Source of the DNA: Aerobium sp039839275
GTDB taxonomy: Bacteria; Pseudomonadota; Alphaproteobacteria; Rhizobiales; Rhizobiaceae
Direction: 5' to 3'
Assembly (NCBI RefSeq): GCF_039839275.1
Contig: NZ_JBDOQP010000002.1
Location: forward strand, 682,001 to 746,000
Length of the DNA stretch: 64,000 bases
Below, piece by piece: positions 23,168 through 32,077 of this stretch. The stretch's first letter is position 1, and every line of letters begins with the position of its first letter. A model generated the notes under the pieces. That model saw only the letters and a list, made by a program, of their open reading frames with translations, had not been told where the DNA came from and searched no databases. A program made the position numbers and the translations under genes.

Positions 23168-24874
23168 ATGGCACCCGACATTCTGCAGTTCATTCTCTAC
23201 GCGGCACTCGTGACCGCGCTGGCCTGGCCGCTCGGCCTTTACCTTGCCCGCATCTATGAGGGCAGCACGACCTGGCTGTCGCCGGTCCTCGCTCCCGTCG
23301 AGCGCGGGTTCTTCGTCCTCGCCGGCATTCGTCCGGACCAGGGCCAGCACTGGACGCGCTATGCATTGTCGGTGCTTGCCTTCAGCCTTGGCTCGTGGGC
23401 GCTGCTCTACGCGATCCTGCGGCTGCAGCACCTCTTGCCGTTCAATCCGCAGGCGCTCGGACCGCTCTCGCCGGACCTCGCCTTCAACACGGCGGTATCG
23501 TTCACCACCAACACCAATTGGCAGGCCTATGGCGGCGAGACGACCATGTCGTATTTCAGCCAGATGGCGGGCCTGACGGTGCAGAACTTCGTTTCCGCCG
23601 GCGTCGGCATGGCTGTCTGCGCGGCGATCATCCGCGGCTTCTTCGCCCGCGAACAGAAGACGCTCGGCAATTTCTGGGTCGACCTAACGCGCTCGGTTCT
23701 CTACGTGCTGTTGCCGCTTTCCATCGGGCTGACGCTGTTCCTCGTCTGGCAGGGCGTGCCACAGAATCTCATCGCCTACGTGTCGGCGACGACCGTAGAA
23801 GGCGCGCAGCAGACGATCAGTCAGGGTCCGGCCGCCTCGCAGATCGCGATCAAGCAGCTCGGTACGAATGGCGGCGGCTTCTTCAACGCCAACTCGGCCG
23901 TGCCCTACGAGAACCCGACACCGCTCTCGAACCTCGTCGAGATGATATCGATCCTGCTTATTCCGGCGGCGTTCTGCTTCATGTTCGGGAAGATGGTGAG
24001 GGACATGCGCCAGGGCGTAGCGATCTTCGCGGCTATGGGCATCCTGTTCCTCGGCGCACTCGCGCTGACTTATGGTTCCGAAGTCTCCGGCAATCCCGCC
24101 TTCGCGCAGCTTCCCGTCGAGCAGTCGGCCGGCAACATGGAAGGCAAAGAAGTCCGCTTCGGCGTCGGCAATTCCGCGCTGTGGGCAACGGCAACCACCG
24201 CGGCGTCCAACGGCTCGGTCAATTCCATGCACGACTCGTTCATGCCGCTCGGCGCGCTTGCCCCGATGCTCCTGATGCAGATCGGCGAAGTGGTCTTCGG
24301 CGGTGTCGGTTCCGGCTTCTACGGGATGCTATCCTTCGTCGTGCTGACCGTCTTCCTCGCCGGACTGATGGTCGGGCGGACGCCGGAATATCTCGGCAAG
24401 AAAATCGAGGCGCGCGAGGTGAAGCTCGCCGTCATCGCCTTTCTGGTGATGCCCATTGGCGTGCTGGGGCTCGGCGCGCTCGCCGCCGTGCTGCCGATAT
24501 CGCTGTCATCGCTCCAGGATACCGGGCCGCACGGACTGTCGGAAATCCTTTATGCCTATTCCTCGGCGACCGGAAACAATGGCTCGGCCTTCGCTGGCTT
24601 CGGTGCCGGGGTGCCCTACCACAACACAATGCAGGGTATCGCCATGCTGCTCGGACGCTTCGTCTACATCGTCCCGATGCTGGCGGTCGCGGGTTCGCTG
24701 GCCGCCAAGAAGTCGGCGCCGGCATCGTCCGGTACCTTCCCGACGCATGGGCCGCTGTTCGTCACGCTCCTAATCGCCGTGATCCTGATCCTCGGCGGAC
24801 TGACCTTTTTCCCGGCGCTCGCGCTGGGGCCGATCGCCGAGCACGTCTCGATGCTCGCCGGCGAAACCTTCTGA
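23168..24874 (+). CDS. kdpA: KdpA, K+-transporting ATPase channel subunit
   Basis: A 568-residue polytopic protein of the high-affinity K+ uptake complex, forming the K+ selectivity pore. Four degenerate pore loops are visible: FNTAVSFTTNTNWQAYGGET, QLGTNGGGFFNANSAVPYEN, FGGVGSGFYGMLSF and YAYSSATGNNGSAFAGFG. Length matches the family (~560). It is followed by kdpB after 8 bp. Induced under K+ limitation in other bacteria via KdpDE, both encoded here. Confidence 0.97.
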   Translation: MAPDILQFILYAALVTALAWPLGLYLARIYEGSTTWLSPVLAPVERGFFVLAGIRPDQGQHWTRYALSVLAFSLGSWALLYAILRLQHLLPFNPQALGPLSPDLAFNTAVSFTTNTNWQAYGGETTMSYFSQMAGLTVQNFVSAGVGMAVCAAIIRGFFAREQKTLGNFWVDLTRSVLYVLLPLSIGLTLFLVWQGVPQNLIAYVSATTVEGAQQTISQGPAASQIAIKQLGTNGGGFFNANSAVPYENPTPLSNLVEMISILLIPAAFCFMFGKMVRDMRQGVAIFAAMGILFLGALALTYGSEVSGNPAFAQLPVEQSAGNMEGKEVRFGVGNSALWATATTAASNGSVNSMHDSFMPLGALAPMLLMQIGEVVFGGVGSGFYGMLSFVVLTVFLAGLMVGRTPEYLGKKIEAREVKLAVIAFLVMPIGVLGLGALAAVLPISLSSLQDTGPHGLSEILYAYSSATGNNGSAFAGFGAGVPYHNTMQGIAMLLGRFVYIVPMLAVAGSLAAKKSAPASSGTFPTHGPLFVTLLIAVILILGGLTFFPALALGPIAEHVSMLAGETF

Positions 24875-24882
24875 GGCACACT

Positions 24883-26919
24883 ATGCGCAAGAATCCCGAC
24901 ATCTCCCTCCTAGATTGGCGCGTCACCGGTCCGGCGCTGAAAGTGGCTTTCAGAAAGCTCGATCCGCGCCTGATGGCCAGGAACCCGGTCATGTTCGTCA
25001 CCCTGGTGGTGGCAGCGCTTTCCACCTTGCTGTTCCTGCGCGATCTGCTCATCGGAGGTGAAAGCGTGGCCATCAGCGGCCAGATCGCAGCGTGGCTGTG
25101 GTTCACGGTGTATTTCGCCAATTTCGCCGAAGCTATGGCGGAAGGCCGCGGAAAGGCGCGCGCCGACACGCTGCGCGCCACCCATTCCGAGACGCCTGCC
25201 CGCAAGCTCGCCTCGATCGACACGGGCGAACCGGAGGTCGTCTCAAGCCGTTCGCTCAAGCCCGGAGACCTGGTGCTGGTGAAGGTCGACGACATCGTTC
25301 CCGCCGACGGGGAGATCGTCGAAGGAATCGCGTCGGTCGATGAAAGCGCGATCACGGGCGAATCCGCCCCGGTGATCCGCGAGGCTGGCGGCGACCGATC
25401 CGCAGTGACGGGCGGCACGCGTGTCGTGTCCGACTGGATCAAGGTCAGGATCACATCCAAGCCCGGCGAGAGCTTCCTCGACCGGATGATCGCGATGGTC
25501 GAGGGTGCTGAACGCCAGAAGACCCCGAACGAGATCGCGCTCAACATCCTGCTCGCCGGCATGACGATCATCTTCCTGATCGTCGTCATCACGCTTCAGC
25601 CCTTCGTGATCTATTCCGGCGCCCTCGTGCCGGTGGTCTTCCTGATCGCGCTGCTCGTCACGCTCATCCCGACCACGATCGGCGGCCTTCTGTCGGCCAT
25701 CGGCATTGCAGGCATGGACAGGCTGGTGAAGGCGAACGTGATCGCCAAATCGGGTCGTGCGGTCGAGGCCGCCGGCGACGTCGACGTGCTTCTTCTTGAC
25801 AAGACGGGCACGATTACCTTCGGAGCACGGCAGGCCGACGCCTTCGAACCATTGCCAGGTGTGTCGCCGAAGGAGCTGGCGGAGGGCGCGCTGCTTGCCT
25901 CGCTTTCGGATGAAACGCCCGAGGGCCGTTCCATCGTCGACTTTGCGCGCAAACAGATCGGACGCGCACTCGACGGTACGGACCGGGTGGGAGAAGCAAT
26001 CGCATTCTCGGCCAATACGCGCCTGTCCGGCGCGGACCTTACGGACGGCACGCAGCTTCGCAAAGGCGCGGCAGATTCCATCCTCACGTGGTGCGGCACA
26101 TCGGCGTCACCGGAACTGCGTGCCATCGTCGAGCGCATCGCCAAGTCCGGCGGCACGCCGCTGCTCGTTGCCCGCGACAAGCACGTACTCGGCGTCATCC
26201 AGCTCAAGGATATCGTCAAGCCGGGCATCCGCGAGCGGTTCGCCGAGCTGCGCCGCATGGGCGTTCGTACGGTCATGGTTACAGGCGACAATCCTCTGAC
26301 AGCCGCTTCCATCGCCGCCGAGGCGGGCGTCGACGATTTTCTCGCCGAGGCCACCCCCGAACGCAAGCTGGAGCTGATCCGCAAGGAACAGGCCGAAGGC
26401 AAGCTCGTCGCCATGTGCGGCGACGGGTCGAACGACGCGCCTGCGCTTGCCCAGGCCGATGTCGGCGTGGCGATGAATACGGGCACGCCCGCCGCCAAGG
26501 AGGCGGGCAACCTGATCGACCTCGACTCCGACCCGACCAAGCTCATCGAGATCGTGCTCGTTGGTAAGCAGTTGCTGATCAGCCGCGGCTCGCTGACGAC
26601 CTTCTCCGTCGCCAACGATGTGGCCAAGTATTTCGCCATCCTGCCTGCCCTGTTCGTCACAGCCTATCCAGCGCTCGATGCACTCAACGTCATGGGCCTC
26701 GGCAGCCCCGGCAGTGCAATCCTTTCGGCCGTGATCTTCAATGCGCTGATCATCATCGCGCTGATCCCGCTGGCGCTGCGCGGCGTCAAATACCGGCCCG
26801 CGACGGCTGCAACTCTTCTACGCCGCAACCTGCTCGTCTATGGCCTTGGCGGCCTGATCGTTCCTTTCGTCGGCATCAAGGCGATCGACCTGATTGTCAA
26901 CGCCGCTGGCATCGTGTGA
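24883..26919 (+). CDS. kdpB: KdpB, P-type ATPase catalytic subunit
   Basis: A 678-residue P-type ATPase. The phosphorylated Asp is residue 306 in LLLDKTGTITFG; TGES (A domain) and GDGSNDAPALAQADVG (P-domain hinge) are intact. ATG at 24883 gives the family N-terminus RKNPDISLLDWRVTGPAL; an open frame extends about 1.5 kb further upstream but is only the shifted frame of GC-rich kdpA. It drives ATP-dependent K+ transfer in the KdpFABC complex. Confidence 0.97.
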   Translation: MRKNPDISLLDWRVTGPALKVAFRKLDPRLMARNPVMFVTLVVAALSTLLFLRDLLIGGESVAISGQIAAWLWFTVYFANFAEAMAEGRGKARADTLRATHSETPARKLASIDTGEPEVVSSRSLKPGDLVLVKVDDIVPADGEIVEGIASVDESAITGESAPVIREAGGDRSAVTGGTRVVSDWIKVRITSKPGESFLDRMIAMVEGAERQKTPNEIALNILLAGMTIIFLIVVITLQPFVIYSGALVPVVFLIALLVTLIPTTIGGLLSAIGIAGMDRLVKANVIAKSGRAVEAAGDVDVLLLDKTGTITFGARQADAFEPLPGVSPKELAEGALLASLSDETPEGRSIVDFARKQIGRALDGTDRVGEAIAFSANTRLSGADLTDGTQLRKGAADSILTWCGTSASPELRAIVERIAKSGGTPLLVARDKHVLGVIQLKDIVKPGIRERFAELRRMGVRTVMVTGDNPLTAASIAAEAGVDDFLAEATPERKLELIRKEQAEGKLVAMCGDGSNDAPALAQADVGVAMNTGTPAAKEAGNLIDLDSDPTKLIEIVLVGKQLLISRGSLTTFSVANDVAKYFAILPALFVTAYPALDALNVMGLGSPGSAILSAVIFNALIIIALIPLALRGVKYRPATAATLLRRNLLVYGLGGLIVPFVGIKAIDLIVNAAGIV

Positions 26920-26928
26920 GGTGAAACC

Positions 26929-27507
26929 ATGATTTCCGAACTCAGACCCGCTCTGGTCCTGCTCGCCCTGTTCACGGTGCTCACCGGCGTCGCCTATCCG
27001 CTCGCGATGACGGGCGCCGCGCAAGCACTTTTCGCGACACAGGCAAATGGCAGCCTGATCGAGCGCGATGGCCGGATTGTCGGCTCCTCGCTGATTGGCC
27101 AGTCCTTCACGGGCGAAGTCTATTTTCACGGACGCCCGTCGGCCGCCGGAAGCGACGGCTACGACGCTGCCTCAACGGGCAGCAGCAATCTCGGCCCTAC
27201 CTCGAAGACGCTTATCGACCGTGTGTCGGCAGATGCGCAGCGGATCAGCGCCGCGAACGGCCGCGCGTCCGTCCCGGTCGACCTCGTCACCGCGTCCGGC
27301 AGCGGTCTCGACCCGCATATCTCGCCAGCGGCCGCGAACCTGCAGGTCGAACGCGTCGCCGCGTCGCGAGGTGCAGACATCCAGGCAGTGCGCGCGCTGG
27401 TCGCCGAGCACCTCGAAGGCCGGACACTGGGCGTGCTCGGCGAGCCGCGCGTCAATGTGCTGTTGCTCAATCTCGCCCTCGACGAACGCATCCCGGTCGC
27501 CGACTGA
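26929..27507 (+). CDS. kdpC: KdpC, K+-transporting ATPase accessory subunit
   Basis: A 192-residue protein with one N-terminal transmembrane helix (ALVLLALFTVLTGVAYPLAM) and a periplasmic domain. Conserved pieces SLIGQSFTGEVYFHGRPSA, GSGLDPHISPAAANLQVERVA and LNLALDE identify KdpC, which raises ATP/K+ affinity of the complex. Starts 9 bp after kdpB and is followed 2 bp later by kdpD. Confidence 0.97.
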   Translation: MISELRPALVLLALFTVLTGVAYPLAMTGAAQALFATQANGSLIERDGRIVGSSLIGQSFTGEVYFHGRPSAAGSDGYDAASTGSSNLGPTSKTLIDRVSADAQRISAANGRASVPVDLVTASGSGLDPHISPAAANLQVERVAASRGADIQAVRALVAEHLEGRTLGVLGEPRVNVLLLNLALDERIPVAD

Positions 27508-27509
27508 CG

Positions 27510-30197
27510 ATGGAAAAGGAAAGCCGCCCGGAACCCGACGCCCTCCTCGCGGAAGCCGCGAAGGAGGGACGCGGGCGGCTGAAGATCTTTCTCGGTGCCG
27601 CACCTGGTGTGGGGAAAACCTATGCGATGCTGGAGGCCGCGCAACGCCGCAGGGCGGACGGTCTCGACGTGGTTGTCGGTGTGGTCGAGACGCATGGCCG
27701 CGCCGAGACCGAGCGACTGGTTGCCGGGCTCGAGATCGTCCCGCGTACACAGATACCATATGGTGGGCGTCTGCTCTCCGACATGGACCTGGACGGCATC
27801 ATCGCACGTAGGCCGAGACTGGTTCTCGTCGACGAACTGGCGCACACCAATGTACCGGGAAGCCGCCACGCAAAGCGATGGCAGGACGTCGAAGAGCTCT
27901 TGGCAACGGGCATCGACGTCTACTCGACGCTGAACATCCAGCATCTCGAAAGCCTCAACGACGTCGTCGCCCGGATCGCCCGTGTGAAGGTGCGCGAGAC
28001 GGTCCCGGACAAGGTGCTGGAACTCGCCGACGACATCGAACTGATCGACCTTCCGCCGGACGAACTCATAGAACGGCTGCGGCAGGGCAAGGTCTACATC
28101 CAGGACCAGATCGCCCGCGCAATCCAGAACTTCTTCTCGAAGGGCAACCTCACAGCGCTGCGGGAACTCGCAATGCGCGTAGCCGCCGACCGCGTCGACG
28201 CGCAGATGGCGGCCCATATGAAGAGCCATGCGATTCCCGGCCCGTGGCCGGCGCAGGACCGGGTACTCGTCTGCGTCAACGAGGCGCCCGTCTCAAAGGC
28301 GCTGGTCCGGGCCGCCAAGAGGATGGCCGAGCGGTCGAGGACAGACTGGATCGCGGCAAGCGTGGCGACGCCGCAGTCCGAGCACCTGCCGGATGCGGCC
28401 AAGGATTCGATCGCCGAGACCCTGCGGCTGGCGGGATCACTGGGGGCAGACATCTCGACCATCAATGCCGAAAGCCATGTCGCCGACGAGATCCTTGCCT
28501 TCGCCCGCAGCCGCAACGTCTCGCGCATCGTGCTCGGACGCCCGAGGCCGCGCCTCTTCACGGCCTGGTTCACGCGTGAGACGGTCGCCGAGGAGATCAT
28601 CCGCAAAGCGGACGACTTCGAGGTGACCATCGTTTCGGCTGATCCGGGCGAGGCGAGAAAAGCCGCGATCCGTGGTGCCGCGCTCGTTCCCGAGCGCGAC
28701 CCCAAGGCCTATCTCTGGTCGGCCGCCGCTGTAGCGGCCGCAACTGCTGTCGCGATCTTCGTCAATCGCATCTTCCCGGTCGAGAGCCTGTCGCTCTTCT
28801 TCTTGGTGGCTGTGCTGGGGGTTGCCGCCCGTTTCGGCCTGTGGCCCTCGATCTTCGCCAGCGGGCTTGCATTCCTCAGCTACAATTTCTTTCTAACCGA
28901 ACCGTTCTTCACCTTCGAGATCGCCAATCAGGATCTGGTGCTGACGCTCTTCCTGTTCCTCGCGGTGGCGGTCGTCACAGGCAACCTCGCGGCACGCCTG
29001 CGGGACCAGGCGCATGCCCAGCGCGCGATCGCCAGAAGAACGGCGAACCTGTTCGACTTCTCGCGCAAGGTCGCCAGCGTCGCCTCGCTCGACGATGTGG
29101 TCTGGGCGGCGGTCACCCATGTCGCGTCGACGATGCAGTGCTCTTCCATGATCCTGATGCCAGACGCGTCTGGCCGGCTTGCGATCGTCGGTGGAATGCC
29201 GCCCGAGGACCAGCTCGAACCGCGAGACCGCGGCGCGGCGGAGTGGGCATGGGACAAGCGCGAGCCGGCGGGCTGGTCGTCACAGACATTGCCATCGGCC
29301 ACATGGCTTTTCCTGCCGATGAAGAGTGCCGGCCGGATTCACGGCCTGCTCGGCGTCCAGTTCGGAACGCGCCAGTACATCACCGCGGAGGAACACCGCC
29401 TGCTCGACTCGCTCGTCGATCAGGTCGGTATCGCCATCGAGCGCACCAAGCTCACCTCAGACATGGAGCAGACGCGACTGCTGGCGGAGACGGAGAGCCT
29501 GCGCGCGGCACTGCTGTCCTCCGTCAGCCACGATCTCCGGACACCGCTGGTCTCGATCATTGGCGCGGCGACCTCGCTGGTCGACGCGGACGCGGCGCTG
29601 GGCGCGACGGGCCGCCGGAGCCTCGCAGAAACGATCCGCGACGAAGGCGAGCGGCTCAACCGCTACGTCCAGAACCTTCTCGACATGACCCGGCTCGGCT
29701 ACGGTGCGCTGAAGGTCGCCCGGCAACCGGTCGATCTGCGCGAGGTCGTGGGCCGGGCCCTGCGGAGGCTTGATCGTGATCTCGTGGGACATCGTATCAT
29801 CCGGGATCTCCCCGCCTCGTTGCCCGAGGTGTCGGGCGACGCGGTCCTTCTGGAGCAGGTGGTGACGAACATTCTCGACAATGCGGCAAAATACGCGCCC
29901 GACGGTTCGCAGGTCACCCTTTCGGCCAAGGCGATCGGCGGGGAGGTAACGCTGACTGTCTCGGATGAAGGCCCCGGCATACCCGAGCCCGATCGCGCGC
30001 ATGTCTTCGACATGTTCTTTCGCGTCCGCGCCGGCGACGGGCAGCCCGGCGGCACAGGTCTCGGCCTTGCCATCGCCAAGGGGATCGTCGACGCGCATGG
30101 CGGCTCGATCCGCGCCGAGGCGGCGACGAAGGAGGGCGCCGGCACCCGCATCGTCGTGACCCTTCCCGCCGCCGCACCACCGGGCGTGCCCGAATGA
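27510..30197 (+). CDS. kdpD: KdpD, osmosensitive K+ sensor histidine kinase
   Basis: An 895-residue membrane sensor kinase. Domain order: N-terminal KdpD domain with Walker A APGVGKTYAMLEAAQ (residues ~30-45) and the ELAHTN motif, a universal-stress-protein-like domain (~250-370), four helices (~400-500), a GAF-like domain, the HisKA box SSVSHDLRTPLVSIIGA carrying the phosphorylated His, and a HATPase domain ending GGTGLGLAIAKGIVDAHGG. It is longer than a plain kinase because it carries the full ligand-binding N-terminus. In other bacteria KdpD N-terminus can bind c-di-AMP; not testable here. Overlaps kdpE by 4 bases. Confidence 0.97.
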   Translation: MEKESRPEPDALLAEAAKEGRGRLKIFLGAAPGVGKTYAMLEAAQRRRADGLDVVVGVVETHGRAETERLVAGLEIVPRTQIPYGGRLLSDMDLDGIIARRPRLVLVDELAHTNVPGSRHAKRWQDVEELLATGIDVYSTLNIQHLESLNDVVARIARVKVRETVPDKVLELADDIELIDLPPDELIERLRQGKVYIQDQIARAIQNFFSKGNLTALRELAMRVAADRVDAQMAAHMKSHAIPGPWPAQDRVLVCVNEAPVSKALVRAAKRMAERSRTDWIAASVATPQSEHLPDAAKDSIAETLRLAGSLGADISTINAESHVADEILAFARSRNVSRIVLGRPRPRLFTAWFTRETVAEEIIRKADDFEVTIVSADPGEARKAAIRGAALVPERDPKAYLWSAAAVAAATAVAIFVNRIFPVESLSLFFLVAVLGVAARFGLWPSIFASGLAFLSYNFFLTEPFFTFEIANQDLVLTLFLFLAVAVVTGNLAARLRDQAHAQRAIARRTANLFDFSRKVASVASLDDVVWAAVTHVASTMQCSSMILMPDASGRLAIVGGMPPEDQLEPRDRGAAEWAWDKREPAGWSSQTLPSATWLFLPMKSAGRIHGLLGVQFGTRQYITAEEHRLLDSLVDQVGIAIERTKLTSDMEQTRLLAETESLRAALLSSVSHDLRTPLVSIIGAATSLVDADAALGATGRRSLAETIRDEGERLNRYVQNLLDMTRLGYGALKVARQPVDLREVVGRALRRLDRDLVGHRIIRDLPASLPEVSGDAVLLEQVVTNILDNAAKYAPDGSQVTLSAKAIGGEVTLTVSDEGPGIPEPDRAHVFDMFFRVRAGDGQPGGTGLGLAIAKGIVDAHGGSIRAEAATKEGAGTRIVVTLPAAAPPGVPE

Positions 30198-30877
30198 ACA
30201 CCGGCCGTATCCTTCTCATCGAAGACGACCCGGGCATCCGGAAGTTCCTGCGCGTGGCACTGGAGGCGCAGGGCTTTACGATGGAGGAGGAGGCGTCTGG
30301 CAAGAGCGGGATCGCAAGGGCAGCGACCGCGCAGCCAGACCTCGTCGTGCTCGACCTCGGCCTGCCCGACATGGACGGCAAGGCGGTGATCGCCCGCATC
30401 CGCGAATGGTCCCAGGTGCCGATCCTGATCCTATCGGTGCGTCAGTCCGAGGACGAGAAGGTCGCAGCCCTTGACGCCGGGGCCAACGACTATGTCGTCA
30501 AGCCCTTCGGCATTGCCGAGATGCTGGCACGTGTCAGGGCACTTCTTCGATCGGCCTCGGGCGGTGCTGCAGCCGAAACGGAGATCTTACGGGGCGACCT
30601 TCGCATCGACCTCGCCCGCCACGAAGTCGCCCTCGCAGGGGAGCCGGTCAAGCTCACGCGCAAGGAGTTCGACCTTCTCGCGCTGCTCGCCCGCAACGCC
30701 GGCCGCATCGTCACCCATCGCCAACTGCTGGCCGACGTCTGGGGTCCCGCCCACGAGCACGACCTCCAGTATCTGCGCGTCTTCATCGGCCGCCTTCGCG
30801 CCAAGCTCGGCGACGACCCGGCATCACCTCGCTTCATCCTGAACGAGCCGGGAGTTGGGTACCGATTTCTGGACTAG
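30194..30877 (+). CDS. kdpE: KdpE, response regulator of the kdp operon
   Basis: A 227-residue OmpR-type regulator. Receiver residues Asp10/Asp11 (LLIEDDPG), phosphorylated Asp54 (VVLDLGLPDMDG), Lys in VVKPFG; C-terminal winged helix with TRKEFDLLALLARNAGRIVT and the final FILNEPGVGYRFLD. Translationally coupled to kdpD (ATGA). It closes the kdp operon; expected target is the promoter upstream of the small peptide/kdpF. Confidence 0.96.
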   Translation: MNTGRILLIEDDPGIRKFLRVALEAQGFTMEEEASGKSGIARAATAQPDLVVLDLGLPDMDGKAVIARIREWSQVPILILSVRQSEDEKVAALDAGANDYVVKPFGIAEMLARVRALLRSASGGAAAETEILRGDLRIDLARHEVALAGEPVKLTRKEFDLLALLARNAGRIVTHRQLLADVWGPAHEHDLQYLRVFIGRLRAKLGDDPASPRFILNEPGVGYRFLD

Positions 30878-31283
30878 CCAGTCTTTCGGGCAAATGGCCG
30901 CTTGCACACTCTCGCCACTGTAGGCCGACTGTCTCACGGCCCCTTAACGGCCACGGAAAATCACTTTTCGGCAGACGGGTGTAGAAGACGCCAACGGTCG
31001 CACCGGGGTGGGAATGCGGAATGGCAGGTTTCAGACTGAAGATTTGAAGAGCGGACGTTCTGTAACTGGTCGCTTCGGGGCGATGACCGCCTGTCGAGTT
31101 GCGTGTCCGAAAAGATAGAGGCCTTGACGGTCGGGCGGAGCCAAAGCCTCTGTGAGTTGCGTGCACTCCCCCATCGAGAGTGAACCGCCCGGTGATGGTT
31201 CAATCAAGATTTTTTCAATGACGGAGTCGATTTGTCGTTTCCCGTTCGTCAGTGCCCCGCAATATCAAAAAAGCGAGGGCACC
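30878..31283. other. Intergenic region after the kdp operon
   Basis: No supported gene. The sequence is lower in coding character than its flanks and holds several dyads but no T-tailed terminator I could identify. The GAGGG at about 31275 serves the MAPEG gene. Promoters for the MAPEG/DGPF/sigma group presumably lie in its right half. Confidence 0.45.
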
Positions 31284-31670
31284 ATGCCATTCCAAGTCAC
31301 TTCTATCTACGCCGCCATGATCGTGCTTGGCGTGCTCATACTGAGCAACGTTGTCAGTGCGAACCGGGGACGAACGGGGACCTCCATCTATCACGGCGAA
31401 GACCAGCGCCTTGGCCTGGCCGTTCGGCGACACGGAAACCTTGTCGAGAATGCCGCGCTGGCCATGCTCATGCTCGCGCTCTGCGAGGCAAGGGGCTTGC
31501 CCGGCTGGGGGCTTCACACGCTTGGCCTGATACTCGTCGCATCACGCATTGCACATGCAATTGGGCTTGATGCCGACAACCCGATGAAACCACTCCGCAT
31601 CGCTGGCGGCGCCGGGACCCAACTCGTGCTGCTGGCCACGGCGGGCTACCTGCTCTGGTCGCAATTCTAG
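31284..31670 (+). CDS. MAPEG-family membrane protein
   Basis: A 128-residue four-helix membrane protein. The segment containing RLGLAVRRHGNLVENAALAM matches the glutathione-binding loop region of bacterial MAPEG proteins (membrane-associated eicosanoid/glutathione metabolism). Start ATG at 31284 is preceded by GAGGG and begins PFQVTSIYAAMIVLG. Precedes a DGPF protein and ECF sigma gene on the same strand. Bacterial MAPEG proteins are suspected glutathione transferases or peroxidases; substrate unknown. Confidence 0.85.
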   Translation: MPFQVTSIYAAMIVLGVLILSNVVSANRGRTGTSIYHGEDQRLGLAVRRHGNLVENAALAMLMLALCEARGLPGWGLHTLGLILVASRIAHAIGLDADNPMKPLRIAGGAGTQLVLLATAGYLLWSQF

Positions 31671-31720
31671 TCTTGCGGCAGCACAATTTCCATCCAAACT
31701 GACCCTCCAAGGAGAAACCA

Positions 31721-32077
31721 ATGAAATACATCGCACTGATTTACTCGGACCCTGCTGCGGCTCCCGCCTTTGACTCGCCTGAGTTCGGCGCGTTCATGGC
31801 ATCGTATCACGCCGCCAATGAACGCTACTCCAAGGACGCGGTTCTCGTACTGGGCGAAGCGTTGAAATCGGCCTCGACCGCGACGACGCTGCGTGTCCGG
31901 GGCGGCAGGACCGAGACAATGGATGGGCCGTTCGTCGAGTCCAAGGAACAGCTTGGCGGTTTCTACGTCTTCGATTGCGAAAACCTCGACGAGGCGCTCA
32001 AATATGCCGCGATGATCCCGGCGGCGCAACACGGCGCTGTCGAAGTCAGGCCAATCGAGGACTACGGCCGCTCATGA
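31721..32077 (+). CDS. DGPF/YciI-domain protein, partner of the ECF42-like sigma factor
   Basis: A 118-residue protein with MKYIALIYSDPAA at the start and the name-giving motif MDGPFVESKEQLGGFYVFDC; ends near AVEVRPIEDYG. DGPF proteins form small dimeric alpha-beta barrels and are the standard genomic partner of ECF group 42 sigma factors. A strong site AAGGAGA precedes the ATG. The stop overlaps the sigma-factor start by 4 bases. Molecular function unknown. Confidence 0.9.
   Translation: MKYIALIYSDPAAAPAFDSPEFGAFMASYHAANERYSKDAVLVLGEALKSASTATTLRVRGGRTETMDGPFVESKEQLGGFYVFDCENLDEALKYAAMIPAAQHGAVEVRPIEDYGRS

Noticed and set aside
23395..24882. Long rightward frame joined to the front of kdpB
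   Set aside because: It is the shifted frame of kdpA, kept open by high GC; KdpB starts at 24883 with its family N-terminus.
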